Origin: Maritimibacter sp.
GTDB lineage: Bacteria > Pseudomonadota > Alphaproteobacteria > Rhodobacterales > Rhodobacteraceae
Direction: 5' to 3'
Assembly (NCBI GenBank): GCA_002701395.1
Contig: NZVC01000033.1
Coordinates: 41,978-105,977 of the forward strand
Length of the DNA stretch: 64,000 bases
This document shows positions 43,954 to 53,986 of the stretch, one piece after another (within the stretch, counting starts at the first letter, position 1; each line of letters opens with the position of its first letter). A program made the translations under genes and the position numbers. The notes beneath the pieces were generated by a model. That model did not search any database, was not told the origin of the DNA, and was given only the letters and a program-made list of their open reading frames with translations.

Positions 43954-44166
43954 TCAGCGGCGGCCGCGACGCGACACGTTGTCGATGTCACCGCGGTGAA
44001 GGCCAAGGTCGTCCAGTTCGTGGTCCGACAGGTGCGACAGGGCGTTGCGGGTCACGCGGGTGTCGTTCCACGCGGCAAAAATGCCGACAAACTGGCCGAA
44101 CAGGCCAGCGGGACGCATTGCAGGGCGACCGTCGACAGTCGGGCGGGCGGTATCATAAAGAGCCAT
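43954..44166 (-). CDS. DUF1127 small protein
   Basis: The 70-residue protein starts at 44166 behind AGGAG. The C-terminal half carries the DUF1127 pattern LSHLSDHELDDLGLHRGDIDNV followed by a basic tail SRRGRR. Small arginine-rich DUF1127 proteins of alphaproteobacteria have been connected with RNA turnover and with phosphate and carbon homeostasis. The exact role of this one is unknown. It is divergent from ruvC and terminated by the shared hairpin at 43864-43898. Confidence 0.82.
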   Translation of the reverse strand: MALYDTARPTVDGRPAMRPAGLFGQFVGIFAAWNDTRVTRNALSHLSDHELDDLGLHRGDIDNVSRRGRR

Positions 44167-44483
44167 CAGCGATCTCCTCTTAGGCTGCACTTTTCAGCGG
44201 CGCATCATGCGTCGTGAAGCGGCAGTTAGAGATCGCGCCTCGCCCGAGCAAGCCGCAAATTTGCATGGAAGCCATGCTGTTTGCGCATATCTTGGGCGTT
44301 TTGAGAACTGCGTGTTTTTTATACGAATACGAACCGGCTTCAAGCGTCGCAAACGACATTTCGGGTGACGCATTCAAGCTGCAAAATCGGCATTCCTGCG
44401 GCGCGCCTGTCCGAACCGGGCTTGGCGGATGTTCGCGTTTCGTGCTAAGTTTTCACAAACAAATGAGCGAGCAGGTGAGGCAG
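44167..44483. other. 317-bp divergent region between the DUF1127 gene and ruvC
   Basis: This stretch is noticeably A+T-richer than its neighbours (for example TTTTTTATACGAATACG near 44313). It probably holds the divergent promoters. It stays open in the ruvC frame for about 90 codons, but RuvC proteins begin at MRVLGIDPG, so the extension is treated as non-coding. I see no clear dyad. Confidence 0.45.
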
Positions 44484-45014
44484 ATGCGTGTTTTGGGGAT
44501 CGACCCGGGCCTTCGCATGATGGGCTGGGGAATCATCGACGTGGCCGGAACGCGGATTTCGCATGTCGCAAACGGGGTGTGCCGGTCCGAGGGCAGCGAC
44601 GACCTGGCGACCCGGCTGTTGTGCCTGCACGAACAGCTGACCGATGTGGTCGCACGGTTTGCGCCCAGCACGGCTGCGGTCGAACATACCTTCGTCAACA
44701 AGGACAGCGCCGGGACGCTGAAGCTGGGGCAGGCCCGCGCCATCGCGCTTCTGGTGCCTGCCCAGGCTGGGCTGGACGTGGGCGAATACGCCCCGAACCA
44801 GGTCAAGAAGACCGTCGTCGGCGTCGGCCATGCCGCCAAGCAGCAGATCGACCACATGGTGCGCCTGCAATTGCCGGGCGTCGACATCAGCGGCCCCGAC
44901 GCCGCCGACGCGCTGGCCATCGCCTTGTGCCACGCGCACCACGCCCGGTCGTCGGGCCGGCTGGAGGCCGCGCTGCGCAAATCCGAAGCCCGCAGCGCAC
45001 GGGGCGCGGCATGA
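44484..45014 (+). CDS. ruvC: Holliday junction endonuclease RuvC
   Basis: The 176-residue RNase H-fold nuclease resolves Holliday junctions. Catalytic acids are D7 in MRVLGIDPG, the Glu in AVEHTFVN near residue 68, and the C-terminal [14 protein letters not shown] pair near 141-144. The start at 44484 follows AGGTGAGG. It overlaps ruvA by four bases (ATGA), giving a coupled ruvCAB operon. Confidence 0.92.
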   Translation: MRVLGIDPGLRMMGWGIIDVAGTRISHVANGVCRSEGSDDLATRLLCLHEQLTDVVARFAPSTAAVEHTFVNKDSAGTLKLGQARAIALLVPAQAGLDVGEYAPNQVKKTVVGVGHAAKQQIDHMVRLQLPGVDISGPDAADALAIALCHAHHARSSGRLEAALRKSEARSARGAA

Positions 45015-45682
45015 TCGGGCGCATCGCGGGACGGCTGGATTATCGCGGAACCGACCATGTGCTGATCGACGTGGGCGGCGTTGGCTACGTCATCCATGTG
45101 TCGGACCGGACGCTGGCCGCCCTGCCCGGCCCCGGCGAGGCGGTCGCGCTGTACACCGACCTTCTGGTGCGCGAGGACCTGCTGCAGCTGTTCGGCTTCA
45201 CCACCCCGCTGGAAAAGGAATGGCACCGGATGCTGATGTCGGTGCAGGGCATCGGGGCGAAGGCGTCGATGGCGATCCTTGGCACCCTTGGGCCCGAGGG
45301 CGTCAGCCGCGCGATCTCGTTGGGCGACTGGAACGCGATCAAGGCGGCCCCCGGTGTCGGTCCCAAGATCGCGCAGCGCGTGGTGAACGAGTTGAAGGAC
45401 AAGGCCCACACGGTCATGGCGATGGGCGGCGCGGTGCCATCCGACGCCGCCGAACTTGCCGAGGGGATCGAACCCGGTAGCTCTGCCGCGCCCCGCCCTG
45501 CCCCGAAACCCAAGCGCGCCAATGGCGCGGCGGCGGCGCAGGCAGAGGCGCTGAGCGCGCTTACGAACCTTGGCTATGCCCCGGGCGAGGCTGCGGGTGC
45601 CGTGGCAGAGGCCGCGCAGAACGAGACCGAGACATCGGTCCTGATCCGCGCCGCGCTGAAGCTGCTGGCGCCGAAGGGATAA
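45011..45682 (+). CDS. ruvA: Holliday junction branch migration protein RuvA
   Basis: The 223-residue protein binds the four-way junction and loads RuvB. It has the N-terminal OB-fold ([20 protein letters not shown]), two helix-hairpin-helix motifs ([14 protein letters not shown] and [18 protein letters not shown]), and a C-terminal RuvB-contact domain ([16 protein letters not shown]). The linker between them is rich in Ala and Pro, as is common in high-G+C species. Confidence 0.92.
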   Translation: MIGRIAGRLDYRGTDHVLIDVGGVGYVIHVSDRTLAALPGPGEAVALYTDLLVREDLLQLFGFTTPLEKEWHRMLMSVQGIGAKASMAILGTLGPEGVSRAISLGDWNAIKAAPGVGPKIAQRVVNELKDKAHTVMAMGGAVPSDAAELAEGIEPGSSAAPRPAPKPKRANGAAAAQAEALSALTNLGYAPGEAAGAVAEAAQNETETSVLIRAALKLLAPKG

Positions 45683-45685
45683 GCG

Positions 45686-46711
45686 ATGACCGAACCGGAC
45701 CCCACCCTGCGCCCCGACCGGCGCCCCGAGGATGTCGACCGTGCCCTGCGCCCGCAGGGTCTGACGGAGTTCATCGGACAGGCCGAAGCGCGCGCCAACC
45801 TGCGCGTGTTCATCGAAAGCGCCCGGCGGCGGGGCGAGGCGATGGACCACGCGCTGTTCCACGGCCCGCCCGGGCTGGGCAAGACGACGCTGGCCCAGAT
45901 CATCGCCCGTGAGTTGGGCGTGAACTTCCGCATGACCTCGGGGCCGGTGCTGGCCAAGGCTGGCGACCTTGCGGCGATCCTGACCAACCTTGAACGCAAC
46001 GACGTCCTGTTCATCGACGAGATTCACCGCCTGAACCCCGTGGTGGAAGAGGTCCTCTACCCCGCGATGGAGGATTTCGAGCTGGATCTCGTGATCGGCG
46101 AGGGTCCGGCGGCGCGGACCGTGCGGATCGAGCTTCAGCCCTTCACGCTGGTCGGCGCGACGACCCGTTTGGGCCTGCTGACCACGCCGCTGCGCGACCG
46201 CTTCGGCATTCCGATCCGCCTTCAGTTCTACACCCCCGGCGAACTGTCCGAGATCGTCGCGCGGGGTGCACGCCTGCTGGGCATCGACGCCGACGCGCAG
46301 GGCGTGTCCGAGATCGCCAAACGCGCGCGCGGCACACCCCGGATCGCGGGGCGTTTGCTGCGCCGTGTGGTCGATTTCGCGGTGGTCGAGGGTGACGGCC
46401 GCATCGGGCAAGAGATCGCGGATGGCGCGCTGACACGGCTGGGCGTGGATCACCTTGGACTGGATGGCGCGGACCGCCGCTATCTTGGCATGATCGCCGA
46501 GAACTACGGCGGCGGCCCGGTGGGGGTCGAGACGATCAGCGCCGCGCTCAGCGAAAGCCGCGATGCCATCGAAGAGGTGATCGAGCCCTACCTGCTGCAG
46601 CAGGGCCTGATCCAGCGCACCCCGCGCGGACGGATGCTGGCGGCGAAGGCGTGGTCTCACCTTGGGCTGGACGCGCCGAAGGCGCCGGGACAGGACGACC
46701 TGTTCGAATAG
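45686..46711 (+). CDS. ruvB: Holliday junction DNA helicase RuvB
   Basis: This 341-residue AAA+ motor drives branch migration. It has the N-terminal [12 protein letters not shown], Walker [14 protein letters not shown] near 60, Walker [12 protein letters not shown] near 109, and the sensor stretch [18 protein letters not shown] near 154. The C-terminal winged helix ends with [22 protein letters not shown]. The gene is 3 bases after ruvA. Confidence 0.94.
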   Translation: MTEPDPTLRPDRRPEDVDRALRPQGLTEFIGQAEARANLRVFIESARRRGEAMDHALFHGPPGLGKTTLAQIIARELGVNFRMTSGPVLAKAGDLAAILTNLERNDVLFIDEIHRLNPVVEEVLYPAMEDFELDLVIGEGPAARTVRIELQPFTLVGATTRLGLLTTPLRDRFGIPIRLQFYTPGELSEIVARGARLLGIDADAQGVSEIAKRARGTPRIAGRLLRRVVDFAVVEGDGRIGQEIADGALTRLGVDHLGLDGADRRYLGMIAENYGGGPVGVETISAALSESRDAIEEVIEPYLLQQGLIQRTPRGRMLAAKAWSHLGLDAPKAPGQDDLFE

Positions 46712-46768
46712 CGCCGCGGCGGCGGCCACGGGCTTGCTCAGGCGCGCCGCTCGGGCTAGCCCCGCATC

Positions 46769-47401
46769 ATGACCCTGACGCCCGAAGATATCACCGCCCT
46801 GTTCACCCGCTCTGACGGGTCCTACCTGTTCGCCCGCTGGGGCCGCCCCATCGCGCCGATTGTTTTCGGCGTCGAGGATGCGACGCTTCAGGTCGTGAAG
46901 GGCGCGTGCGAGGCCGTCGTCGCGCTGGCCGGTCACAAGATGGCCGAAACCGACCCCGAGCTTGGGGCGAACCTGATGTTCTTCTTCTTTCGCGATTGGG
47001 CCGAACTGCTGGACGTGCCTGACCTTGGCCGGATGATCGAGGGGCTGACGCCCTTGGTCGACCGGCTGCAAGCGGCAGATGCGAACCAATACCGCGTGTT
47101 CCGCTTCGATGCCGATGGCGCGGTGAAGGCCTGTTTCGTCTTCCTGCGGATGGACGCCGCCATGTCCGCCATCCCGGCAGAGGAACTGGCGCTTGGGCAA
47201 GTGGCGCAGTCGGTGCTGCTGTGGTCCGACACGGCCTTTTCGGCCCGCTCGCCGCTGGCGGTCGCGGGCGGCAAGGTCATCCTGCGGCCCGAGATCGCAG
47301 GCGTGATCGCCGCAGGCTATGACCCGGTGATGCCGGCGGTGGCGCAGGACCCAAGCCATGCGTTGCGCCTGTTCGCCCGCATGTCCGCCGCCGGCGCCTA
47401 G
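46769..47401 (+). CDS. conserved hypothetical protein next to ruvB
   Basis: The 210-residue soluble protein has no domain I can name. Features visible are FTRSDGSYLFARWGRPIAPIVFG near the start, a hydrophobic-aromatic LMFFFFRDWAELLDVPDL near 76, and NQYRVFRFDADGAVKACFVFLRMD. The pattern looks like a compact alpha/beta protein. It is 57 bases after ruvB on the same strand and could be co-transcribed, but a DNA-repair role is not shown by its sequence. Confidence 0.6.
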   Translation: MTLTPEDITALFTRSDGSYLFARWGRPIAPIVFGVEDATLQVVKGACEAVVALAGHKMAETDPELGANLMFFFFRDWAELLDVPDLGRMIEGLTPLVDRLQAADANQYRVFRFDADGAVKACFVFLRMDAAMSAIPAEELALGQVAQSVLLWSDTAFSARSPLAVAGGKVILRPEIAGVIAAGYDPVMPAVAQDPSHALRLFARMSAAGA

Positions 47402-47414
47402 GCCACGCCGCCGG

Positions 47415-48956
47415 TTACAGCAGCCACTCGATCGGCAGCCACGAAATGACGCGAACGGCGATGCGCAGCGGCACCGTGGTGTTCGGTTCGGTGTCCCACG
47501 TCGTCACCTCTCCGCTGGCGTTCGTTTCGCTCCATTGCAGGGAACCGTCTTCGGTCTCGCTTACCTGATACGTCAGGCCCGAAAGGTTGTCGTCCAGCCA
47601 GCCCGAGATACGCTCGGCCAGCGCAGGGCTGTCGATCAGAAAGCCCATCTCGGTGTTCAGCCGCCGCGACCGTGGATCGAAGTTCATCGACCCGATGAAG
47701 GCACGCTGGCGGTCGACCGCGAAGCTTTTGGCGTGAAGCGCAGCGTCGGACAGATCGGACAAGCCGAACTCGCTTAGGCTGCGTTCCCCTTCCGCCGCGC
47801 TGCGAAGCTCGAACAGATCGACCCCGCCGCGCAACAGCGGCACGCGATCCTCGATATAGCCCGAATGCACCGGCACCACGTCCGTGGCCTCCAGCGAATT
47901 GGTCAGCACCCGCACGGCCACGCCATTCTCGGCAAAGGACACCAAGCGGTCGGTCGCCGAGGGGCCTGCGATGAAATAGGCGGACATGATGTCGAACGAG
48001 ATTTCCGGCTCGCCGATGGCCTCCAGCAGGGTGCGCATCATCGGCGTCTCGGCTGCCTCGCCCAGCCCTTTGGCGGGATCGTCGCTGAACAACTGCGCAG
48101 GCACCCACTCGAACGGCACCGTCTGGTTGCGCAGGTTGTCGAGCAACGCCGCGCCCTGCACGGCTTCGGCGTACTCCTGCCCTTCCTCCGAGGTGCGGTT
48201 CTCGGCGTCCCGGCGTTCCAATCGGTCGGCCCAGTCGTCTTGAAAGGTCACCAGATCCGCGATCGCATAGGACGACCCGCTGGCCCAATAGCGGCTGAAG
48301 TCCTCGGTCACCGCGTCCGCCGCAGGCCCGATCGCCAGCACGTCGAGGTCGATGTACTGGTTGTCTCCCTTCGCGAAATAGATGTCGCCCACGTTTCGCC
48401 CGCCGACGATGGTTGCGCGGCGGTCGAAGGTCATCGATTTGTTGTGCATCCGCCGGTTCAGGCGGAAGAAATCGAAGGCGTAGTTCAGCGGACGCCATGT
48501 CCGGAACGTGAAGGGATTGAAGATCCGCACTTCGGCGGTCGGCAGCGCGTCCAGCGCCGAAAGCTCGGGGTCCAGCGTGGGCGTGCCGTTGTCATCGACC
48601 AGCAGCCGCACGGTCACGCCACGCTTGGCCGCCTCTTGCAGTTCGGCCAGCAGGCGCAGGCCCGTCAGATCGTCGTGCCAGATATAGTATTGCGCGTCGA
48701 TGCTGGCCGTCGCCGAACGTGTCAGAACCACGCGGGCCGCAAAGGCGTCCAGCCCGCTTTCCAACGCGACGATGCCCGAAACATCCGGATGCGCGGCTGT
48801 CTGCGCGCCGACCAGCCGGGTCAGCTCTGTCTCGGTCGGATCGGGCAGTTCGCCGGTTTCGGGAAGGTCCGGCAGCGGATACATCACGCGCAACGCCACC
48901 ACAGCCAAGGCGAACACCGCAATCAGCCCGCCCAAGACCTTCAGAACCTTCACCAT
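47415..48956 (-). CDS. phospholipase D-family protein (cardiolipin synthase-like)
   Basis: The 513-residue protein has one N-terminal membrane anchor (about residues 5-27) and two HKD motifs, HNKSMTFDRRATIVGGRN and HAKSFAVDRQRAFIGSMNFD. These are the paired active sites of phospholipase D/cardiolipin synthase enzymes. The size and the YYIWHDDLTG segment resemble the ClsC/YmdC-like group, but the exact reaction is not certain. Start 48956 follows GGAAGGCGG. It is convergent with the hypothetical gene and divergent from ybgC. Confidence 0.82.
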   Translation of the reverse strand: MVKVLKVLGGLIAVFALAVVALRVMYPLPDLPETGELPDPTETELTRLVGAQTAAHPDVSGIVALESGLDAFAARVVLTRSATASIDAQYYIWHDDLTGLRLLAELQEAAKRGVTVRLLVDDNGTPTLDPELSALDALPTAEVRIFNPFTFRTWRPLNYAFDFFRLNRRMHNKSMTFDRRATIVGGRNVGDIYFAKGDNQYIDLDVLAIGPAADAVTEDFSRYWASGSSYAIADLVTFQDDWADRLERRDAENRTSEEGQEYAEAVQGAALLDNLRNQTVPFEWVPAQLFSDDPAKGLGEAAETPMMRTLLEAIGEPEISFDIMSAYFIAGPSATDRLVSFAENGVAVRVLTNSLEATDVVPVHSGYIEDRVPLLRGGVDLFELRSAAEGERSLSEFGLSDLSDAALHAKSFAVDRQRAFIGSMNFDPRSRRLNTEMGFLIDSPALAERISGWLDDNLSGLTYQVSETEDGSLQWSETNASGEVTTWDTEPNTTVPLRIAVRVISWLPIEWLL

Positions 48957-49048
48957 CCACCCGCCTTCCCTGTCGTGCAGAGCCAAACTAGATTGGCGAC
49001 GGCCCCCAGCAATGGCAATTGCCGTGCCGGGGAAGGAAGCGAGGCAAA

Positions 49049-49438
49049 ATGACCCACGAATACCGCTGTCGCGTCTACTATGAGGACACCGACCTTGCCG
49101 GCATCGTCTATTACGCGAACTACCTGAAGTTCATCGAACGCGCCCGGACCGAGATGGTCGAGGCGATGGGTATCGACCAGCGCGCCCTGAAGGAGGAAAC
49201 CGGCACTGTCTTTGCAGTGCGGCGGGTCGAGGCCGACTATCTGTCGCCCGCGCATTTCGGAGACACCCTGACGGTCGAGACGACGACCGCGGACACGACG
49301 GCGGCGCGGCTGGTGCTGCGGCAGGACGTCAAACGCGGCGACACCCTTCTGTTCTCGGCCAATGTGACCCTTGTTGCGCTCACGTCCGCCGGGCGGCCAG
49401 CGCGGCTTCCGGCAATTCTCCGCCAAATTTCGGCCTGA
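49049..49438 (+). CDS. ybgC: Tol-Pal-associated acyl-CoA thioesterase YbgC
   Basis: The 129-residue 4-hydroxybenzoyl-CoA-type hotdog thioesterase starts with HEYRCRVYYEDTDLAGIVYY. The Asp in DTDLAG is the catalytic residue, and YANYLKFIERARTE follows. It is the usual first gene of tol-pal operons and hydrolyses short or long acyl-CoA. A GGAAGGAAGCGAGG site precedes the ATG at 49049. It is 112 bases before tolQ. Confidence 0.9.
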   Translation: MTHEYRCRVYYEDTDLAGIVYYANYLKFIERARTEMVEAMGIDQRALKEETGTVFAVRRVEADYLSPAHFGDTLTVETTTADTTAARLVLRQDVKRGDTLLFSANVTLVALTSAGRPARLPAILRQISA

Positions 49439-49550
49439 ACACGCGCTCGTGTCTTCCACTTGCAGTGATTCTGGATTTTGACCTGACAATCCGGTAAGGA
49501 CGACACCAACAAAGAGCCTGATACGCCGGGCCGAATACAGAGCAGGATCT

Positions 49551-50219
49551 ATGGAAGCCGATTTCTCCTTCTTCGGGCTGTTTAGCCACGCGTCCTTTGT
49601 CGTGCAGCTGGTGATGATCCTGCTGATCGCGGCGTCGTTCTGGGGCTGGGCCATCATCATCCGCAAGTCCATCGCCTATCGCGCCGCCCGCCGCGAACAG
49701 GCCGCCTTCGACGCGGCCTTCTGGTCGGGCGAACCGCTGGACGAACTGTACGACCAGATCGGCACCGCCCCCGAGGGCGCGTCCGAAAAGATCTTTGCCG
49801 CCGGGATGCTGGAATGGCGTCGCAGCCACCGGCAGGACGGCGGCCTGATCGCCGGGGCGCAGTCGCGCATCGACCGGTCGATGGACGTCGCGATCAACAA
49901 GGAAGCCGACGAACTGACGTCGAGCCTGCCGTTCCTTGCCACGGTCGGGTCCACCGCGCCCTTCGTCGGGCTGTTCGGCACCGTCTGGGGCATCATGAAC
50001 TCGTTCATCGAGATCGCGGGCCAGCAGAACACCTCGCTGGCCGTCGTGGCCCCCGGCATCGCCGAGGCGCTTCTGGCCACCGGGCTTGGCCTTCTTGCGG
50101 CTATCCCCGCCGTTGTCGCCTATAACAAGCTAAGCGCCGACAGCGACAAGATCGTCGCGGGCTATGAAAGCTTCGCGGACGAATTCTCGACCATTCTCAG
50201 CCGCCAGCTGGCCGCCTGA
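49551..50219 (+). CDS. tolQ: TolQ, proton channel subunit of Tol-Pal
   Basis: This 222-residue inner-membrane MotA/TolQ/ExbB-type protein has three helices, near 15-37, 125-150 and 160-182. The segment LPFLATVGSTAPFVGLFGTVWGIM is the family hallmark, and its Thr and Gly residues line the proton path with TolR. It uses proton motive force to energise TolA during cell division and outer-membrane constriction. Confidence 0.92.
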   Translation: MEADFSFFGLFSHASFVVQLVMILLIAASFWGWAIIIRKSIAYRAARREQAAFDAAFWSGEPLDELYDQIGTAPEGASEKIFAAGMLEWRRSHRQDGGLIAGAQSRIDRSMDVAINKEADELTSSLPFLATVGSTAPFVGLFGTVWGIMNSFIEIAGQQNTSLAVVAPGIAEALLATGLGLLAAIPAVVAYNKLSADSDKIVAGYESFADEFSTILSRQLAA

Positions 50220-50220
50220 C

Positions 50221-50697
50221 ATGGGAGCAGGTGTCATCAAAAGCGGTGGCGGCAAGCGCCGGGGCCGTCGTGCCCGCCGGGGCGGGGCCGCCGCCATGTC
50301 CGAGATCAACATCACGCCGTTCGTGGACGTGATGCTGGTGCTGCTGATCATCTTCATGGTGTCTGCGCCGCTTCTGACGGTGGGCGTTCCCATCGAACTG
50401 CCCGAAACGGCGGCCGAGGCGCTGCCGGTCGATCAGGAAGAACCGCTGACGGTGACGATCGACGCCGAGGGCACCATCATGATCCAGACGACCGCGATCG
50501 CGCGGGACGAACTGATCGGCCGCCTGCGCGCCATCGCCGCCGAGCGGACCAGCAACAAGATCTTCCTGCGGGCCGACGGCAACATCCCCTACGCGCGCGT
50601 CGCCGAACTGATGGGTGCGCTGAACGCGGGCGGGTTCAAGAACATCGGTCTGGTCACCGACACCGGTGGCCCGACGATGGATTCCACGGGCGGCTGA
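50221..50697 (+). CDS. tolR: TolR, proton channel subunit of Tol-Pal
   Basis: The 158-residue ExbD/TolR protein has a basic N-terminus (KRRGRRARRGG), then the single helix with the proton-carrying Asp in NITPFVDVMLVLLIIFMVSAP near residue 35. A periplasmic domain follows, with GNIPYARVAELMGALNAGGF. It starts directly after the tolQ stop and works with TolQ. Confidence 0.92.
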   Translation: MGAGVIKSGGGKRRGRRARRGGAAAMSEINITPFVDVMLVLLIIFMVSAPLLTVGVPIELPETAAEALPVDQEEPLTVTIDAEGTIMIQTTAIARDELIGRLRAIAAERTSNKIFLRADGNIPYARVAELMGALNAGGFKNIGLVTDTGGPTMDSTGG

Positions 50698-50703
50698 CGC
50701 GAA

Positions 50704-51900
50704 TTGGACGCGGGAACAACCATATCCGGCGCGGGCCACGGCCTGCTGTTGGCCTTCCTGATGTTCGGCGGCCTGTTGCAGCCGCGCGACGAGGAACCTG
50801 AATTCAACGCCGCCGACGTGTCGCTGATCTCGGCCGAGGAATTCGCGGCGTTGCAACGCCCCGAGGTCGAGGCGGACGCCCCCGACGCAACCGTTGCCGT
50901 TCCCGAACCCGAAGAACCGGTGGTCGAGGATTCGCCCGCCCCCACGATGCGCCCCGAGGCTCCCGTGGAACAGCCCGAACCGCCCGCGCCCGAGGTTCCC
51001 GAACCGCCGCAGGACACCCCGGTCGAGGCCGAGGAACCGCCCGCGCCCGAGGCCGAGGTGACAGACACCCCGCCCGAAGAGATCGCGCCGCCGGTCGAAG
51101 ACACCGCGATCCCCGACATCACGCCGCCCGCCGAGGAAGCCGCGCCCCGCGACATCCCGCGCGTGGCGCCGATCCCCGTGCCCGAAGCGCCGGACGTTCC
51201 CGAAATCGCGGACACCCCCGCCCCGCGCGTGGACGAGAATGCTGACAGCGACCAGCAGGCCGAGGAACAGCCCGAAGCCGCGCCGGAAGAGGCGACCACC
51301 GAGATCGCGACAGAGGCGAACCGCGCCCCGGCCAGTTCTCCGGCGCCCACCGCCCGGCCCGCTCCGCCGCCGACGCCCGCGCCGGTGACCGAAGAGGTCG
51401 AGGAACCCGTGGAAGTGACCGAAGCGCCCGAGCCACCTGCGGAAACACCGGAAGAGACCCCCGCCGAAACGCCAGCGCCAGACGCGGACCCGCTGGCCGA
51501 CGCCATCGCGGGCGCCGTTGCTGACGCGGTTTCGGAAACCACATCCGCGCCGCCCGCCAGCAGCACCGCCGCCGGCCCGCCGCTGAACAACAGCGAGCGC
51601 GAGGGCCTGCGCGTCGCCGTCCAGCAATGCTGGAACCTCGGCGCGTCCTCGACCGACGCGATGCGGACCACGGTGATCGTCGGCGTGTCGATGAACCGCG
51701 ACGGGACGCCGGACACCGGATCGATCCGGCTGATCTCGTCCGAGGGCGGCACGCAGGACAGCGTCACGCAGGCCTACGAAGCCGCCCGCCGCGCCATTAT
51801 CCGCTGCGGCGCGCGGGGCTTCCCCCTGCCCGAGCCCAAGTACGACCACTGGCGCGATATCGAGATGACGTTCAATCCCGACGGGATGCGGCTGCGATGA
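50704..51900 (+). CDS. tolA: TolA-type energy transducer with acidic proline-rich linker
   Basis: The 398-residue protein starts with TTG at 50704. It has a short N-terminal hydrophobic helix ([13 protein letters not shown]), then about 260 residues of Pro, Glu and Ala (runs such as EPEEPVVED and EEPPAPEAE). A C-terminal domain of about 100 residues ([40 protein letters not shown]) resembles the TolA/TonB domain III that contacts Pal and TolB. The linker is acidic, whereas E. coli TolA has a Lys/Ala/Glu helix. Position tolQ-tolR-tolA-tolB supports the name. Confidence 0.85.
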   Translation: MDAGTTISGAGHGLLLAFLMFGGLLQPRDEEPEFNAADVSLISAEEFAALQRPEVEADAPDATVAVPEPEEPVVEDSPAPTMRPEAPVEQPEPPAPEVPEPPQDTPVEAEEPPAPEAEVTDTPPEEIAPPVEDTAIPDITPPAEEAAPRDIPRVAPIPVPEAPDVPEIADTPAPRVDENADSDQQAEEQPEAAPEEATTEIATEANRAPASSPAPTARPAPPPTPAPVTEEVEEPVEVTEAPEPPAETPEETPAETPAPDADPLADAIAGAVADAVSETTSAPPASSTAAGPPLNNSEREGLRVAVQQCWNLGASSTDAMRTTVIVGVSMNRDGTPDTGSIRLISSEGGTQDSVTQAYEAARRAIIRCGARGFPLPEPKYDHWRDIEMTFNPDGMRLR

Positions 51901-51935
51901 ACCGCGCCCCCGGCAAGTCCCTGCCGCGTCAAAGG

Positions 51936-51958
51936 TGCGCCGCTGTGCAAGCGGCGCA
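51936..51958 (+). other. 9-bp hairpin between tolA and tolB
   Basis: TGCGCCGCT and AGCGGCGCA pair perfectly around a GTGCA loop in the 133-bp tolA-tolB gap. No T-run follows, so transcription probably continues; it may adjust mRNA levels of tolB-pal. Confidence 0.5.
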
Positions 51959-52033
51959 TCCGGGCTACACTGTAATTTGCGGACCTGCCGCACCCCGCCA
52001 CACGCGGACCCAACCGGAGACGACGAGGATCAA

Positions 52034-53356
52034 ATGACCCGCCTGATCGTGCTGACCATCCTGCTGGCACTTACCGGCCTGACCCCCGCCGCGGCGCAAA
52101 GCCCGGGCCCCCTGCGCATCGAGATCACCGAGGGTGTGATCGAACCTTTGCCGTTCGCCGCGCCACAATTCGTGGCCGAAACCCCCGGCGCCGAGGCGAT
52201 CGCGGCACAGATCACCCGTGTGGTGTCCGCAGACCTGACCAACACCGGGTTGTTCCGCGAAATTCCGCAGGGCGCCTATATTTCCGGGATCACCAGCTTT
52301 CAAAGCCCGGTGCAGTATTCCGACTGGAAAGCGATCAACGCGCAGGCGCTGATCACCGGGGCGGTCTCGCTTCAGGGCAACCAGGTGATCGTCAAGTTTC
52401 GCCTGTTCGACGTTTTCGCCGAAAGCCAGATGGGCGACGGTCTGCAATTCGTGGCCAGTCAGGACAGCTGGCGCCGCATGTCGCACAAGGTGGCGGATGC
52501 CGTGTATTCCCGGATCACCGGCGAGGGTGCGTATTTCGACAGCCGCGTCGTGTTCGTCAGCCAGACCGGCCCCAAGGACGATCGCCGCACCCGTCTGGCG
52601 ATCATGGACTACGACGGCGCCAACCTTGAATATCTGACCGACAGCAACGCCATCGTGCTGGCCCCCCGCTTCTCGCCGGACGGCAACCGGGTGCTGTACA
52701 CCAGCTATGAGACCGGTAGCCCGCGCATCCACGTTCTGGACGTCGACACGGTCCAGCGGCGGGTGCTGGAGAACGAGGCTGGCGCGATGTCGGTCGGCGC
52801 CGCCTTCAGCCCGGATGGGCAGCGCGTGATCTATTCGCTGGCGCGCGGCGGCAACTCGGACCTGTACGAACTGAACGTCGCCACCGGCCAGACCCGGCAG
52901 CTGACCTCGGCGCCGTCGATCGAAACCTCGCCCAGCATGTCGCCGGACGGGCGGTTCATCGTGTTCGAAAGCGACCGGTCCGGTACGCAGCAGCTGTACG
53001 TGATGCCCGCGTCGGGCGGCGAAGCCACGCGCATCAGCTCTGGCGCGGGGCGCTATGCCGCGCCGGTGTGGTCGCCGCGCGGCGACATGATCGCCTTCGT
53101 CAAGCAGAACAACGGCCGGTTCCACATCGGCGTCATGCGCACCGACGGGTCCGAGGAACGGCTGCTGACCGCGTCCTTCCTTGACGAAAGCCCCAGCTGG
53201 TCGCCCAACGGCCGGGTGATCATGTTCACCCGCGAAAGTCAGGGCGCCAGCGGCGCGCCGTCGCTGTACTCGGTCGACATCTCGGGCCGCAACCTGCGCC
53301 GCGTGCCGATCGACGGCGCCGCGTCGGACCCGGCGTGGTCGCCGCTGCTGCAGTAA
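52034..53356 (+). CDS. tolB: TolB, periplasmic beta-propeller protein
   Basis: The 440-residue precursor starts at 52034 behind GAGGA, with a signal peptide ending near AAAQ at residue 22. The N-terminal domain ([17 protein letters not shown]) is followed by a six-bladed WD40-like propeller with repeated FSPDGxxVxY units (for example near 222, 262 and 305). It links Pal, TolA and outer-membrane lipoproteins in the Tol-Pal complex. Length agrees with the family. Confidence 0.93.
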   Translation: MTRLIVLTILLALTGLTPAAAQSPGPLRIEITEGVIEPLPFAAPQFVAETPGAEAIAAQITRVVSADLTNTGLFREIPQGAYISGITSFQSPVQYSDWKAINAQALITGAVSLQGNQVIVKFRLFDVFAESQMGDGLQFVASQDSWRRMSHKVADAVYSRITGEGAYFDSRVVFVSQTGPKDDRRTRLAIMDYDGANLEYLTDSNAIVLAPRFSPDGNRVLYTSYETGSPRIHVLDVDTVQRRVLENEAGAMSVGAAFSPDGQRVIYSLARGGNSDLYELNVATGQTRQLTSAPSIETSPSMSPDGRFIVFESDRSGTQQLYVMPASGGEATRISSGAGRYAAPVWSPRGDMIAFVKQNNGRFHIGVMRTDGSEERLLTASFLDESPSWSPNGRVIMFTRESQGASGAPSLYSVDISGRNLRRVPIDGAASDPAWSPLLQ

Positions 53357-53436
53357 ACGCGAAAGATTCCCAATCCCCCTGTGAGATGCTAGACTGAGCG
53401 CATCGAGCACCAAATGACCCAACGAGGCATGACCCA

Positions 53437-53964
53437 ATGACCCCCTTCCGGATTGCCATCGGCGCGCTGGCGCTGGCCGCGGTTGCGGCCTGTTCGCAGA
53501 ACGAGCCCACCGGTTTTGGCGCAGGGGACGACCCCCTGAGCAACCCCGACGCCTATGATCCGAACAACCCGTATGCCGGCGACCCGTCGAACCCTGCGTC
53601 GCCTGCTTATTTCGCGGCAACCGTCGGTGACCGCATCCTGTTCGAGGTCGACCAGAGCACGCTGAACGCCACCGCGCAGGCAATCCTTGCCCGGCAGGCC
53701 GAGTGGCTGAACGCGAACCCCGAGTACACCGCGACCATCGAAGGCCACGCCGACGAACAGGGCACGCGGGTCTACAACTTCAACCTCGGCGAACGGCGCG
53801 CGAACTCTGTTCGCGAATACCTGATCTCGCGTGGGGTTGCGGCGAACCGTCTTCAGACCATTTCCTATGGCAAGGAACGCCCGCTCGAGATCTGCTCGGA
53901 AGAGGCGTGCTATGAAAAGAACCGCCGTGCCGTGACCGTTCTGGCGGTCGGCGCGGGCGTCTGA
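53437..53964 (+). CDS. pal: peptidoglycan-associated lipoprotein Pal
   Basis: This 175-residue lipoprotein precursor has lipobox ALAAVAAC at about residues 12-19, so Cys19 is lipidated. A linker rich in Asn, Pro and Asp follows (DDPLSNPDAYDPNNPYAGDP). The OmpA-like domain begins near RILFEVDQS, with the peptidoglycan-binding TIEGHADEQGTRVYNFNLGERRA. It anchors the outer membrane to peptidoglycan. Confidence 0.92.
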   Translation: MTPFRIAIGALALAAVAACSQNEPTGFGAGDDPLSNPDAYDPNNPYAGDPSNPASPAYFAATVGDRILFEVDQSTLNATAQAILARQAEWLNANPEYTATIEGHADEQGTRVYNFNLGERRANSVREYLISRGVAANRLQTISYGKERPLEICSEEACYEKNRRAVTVLAVGAGV

Positions 53965-53986
53965 CGGATCTGACGGAGGACACGAC

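Noticed and set aside
44180-44377. 65-codon minus-strand open frame upstream of the DUF1127 gene
   Set aside because: No ribosome site, no recognisable family, and it occupies the expected promoter region.
44214-44483. N-terminal extension of RuvC
   Set aside because: The frame is open, but RuvC proteins start at the MRVLGIDPG strand, and a good ribosome site precedes the ATG at 44484.
44453-47359. 968-codon open frame on the minus strand opposite ruvCAB
   Set aside because: It lies antisense to four well-supported genes and its translation shows no recognisable domain.
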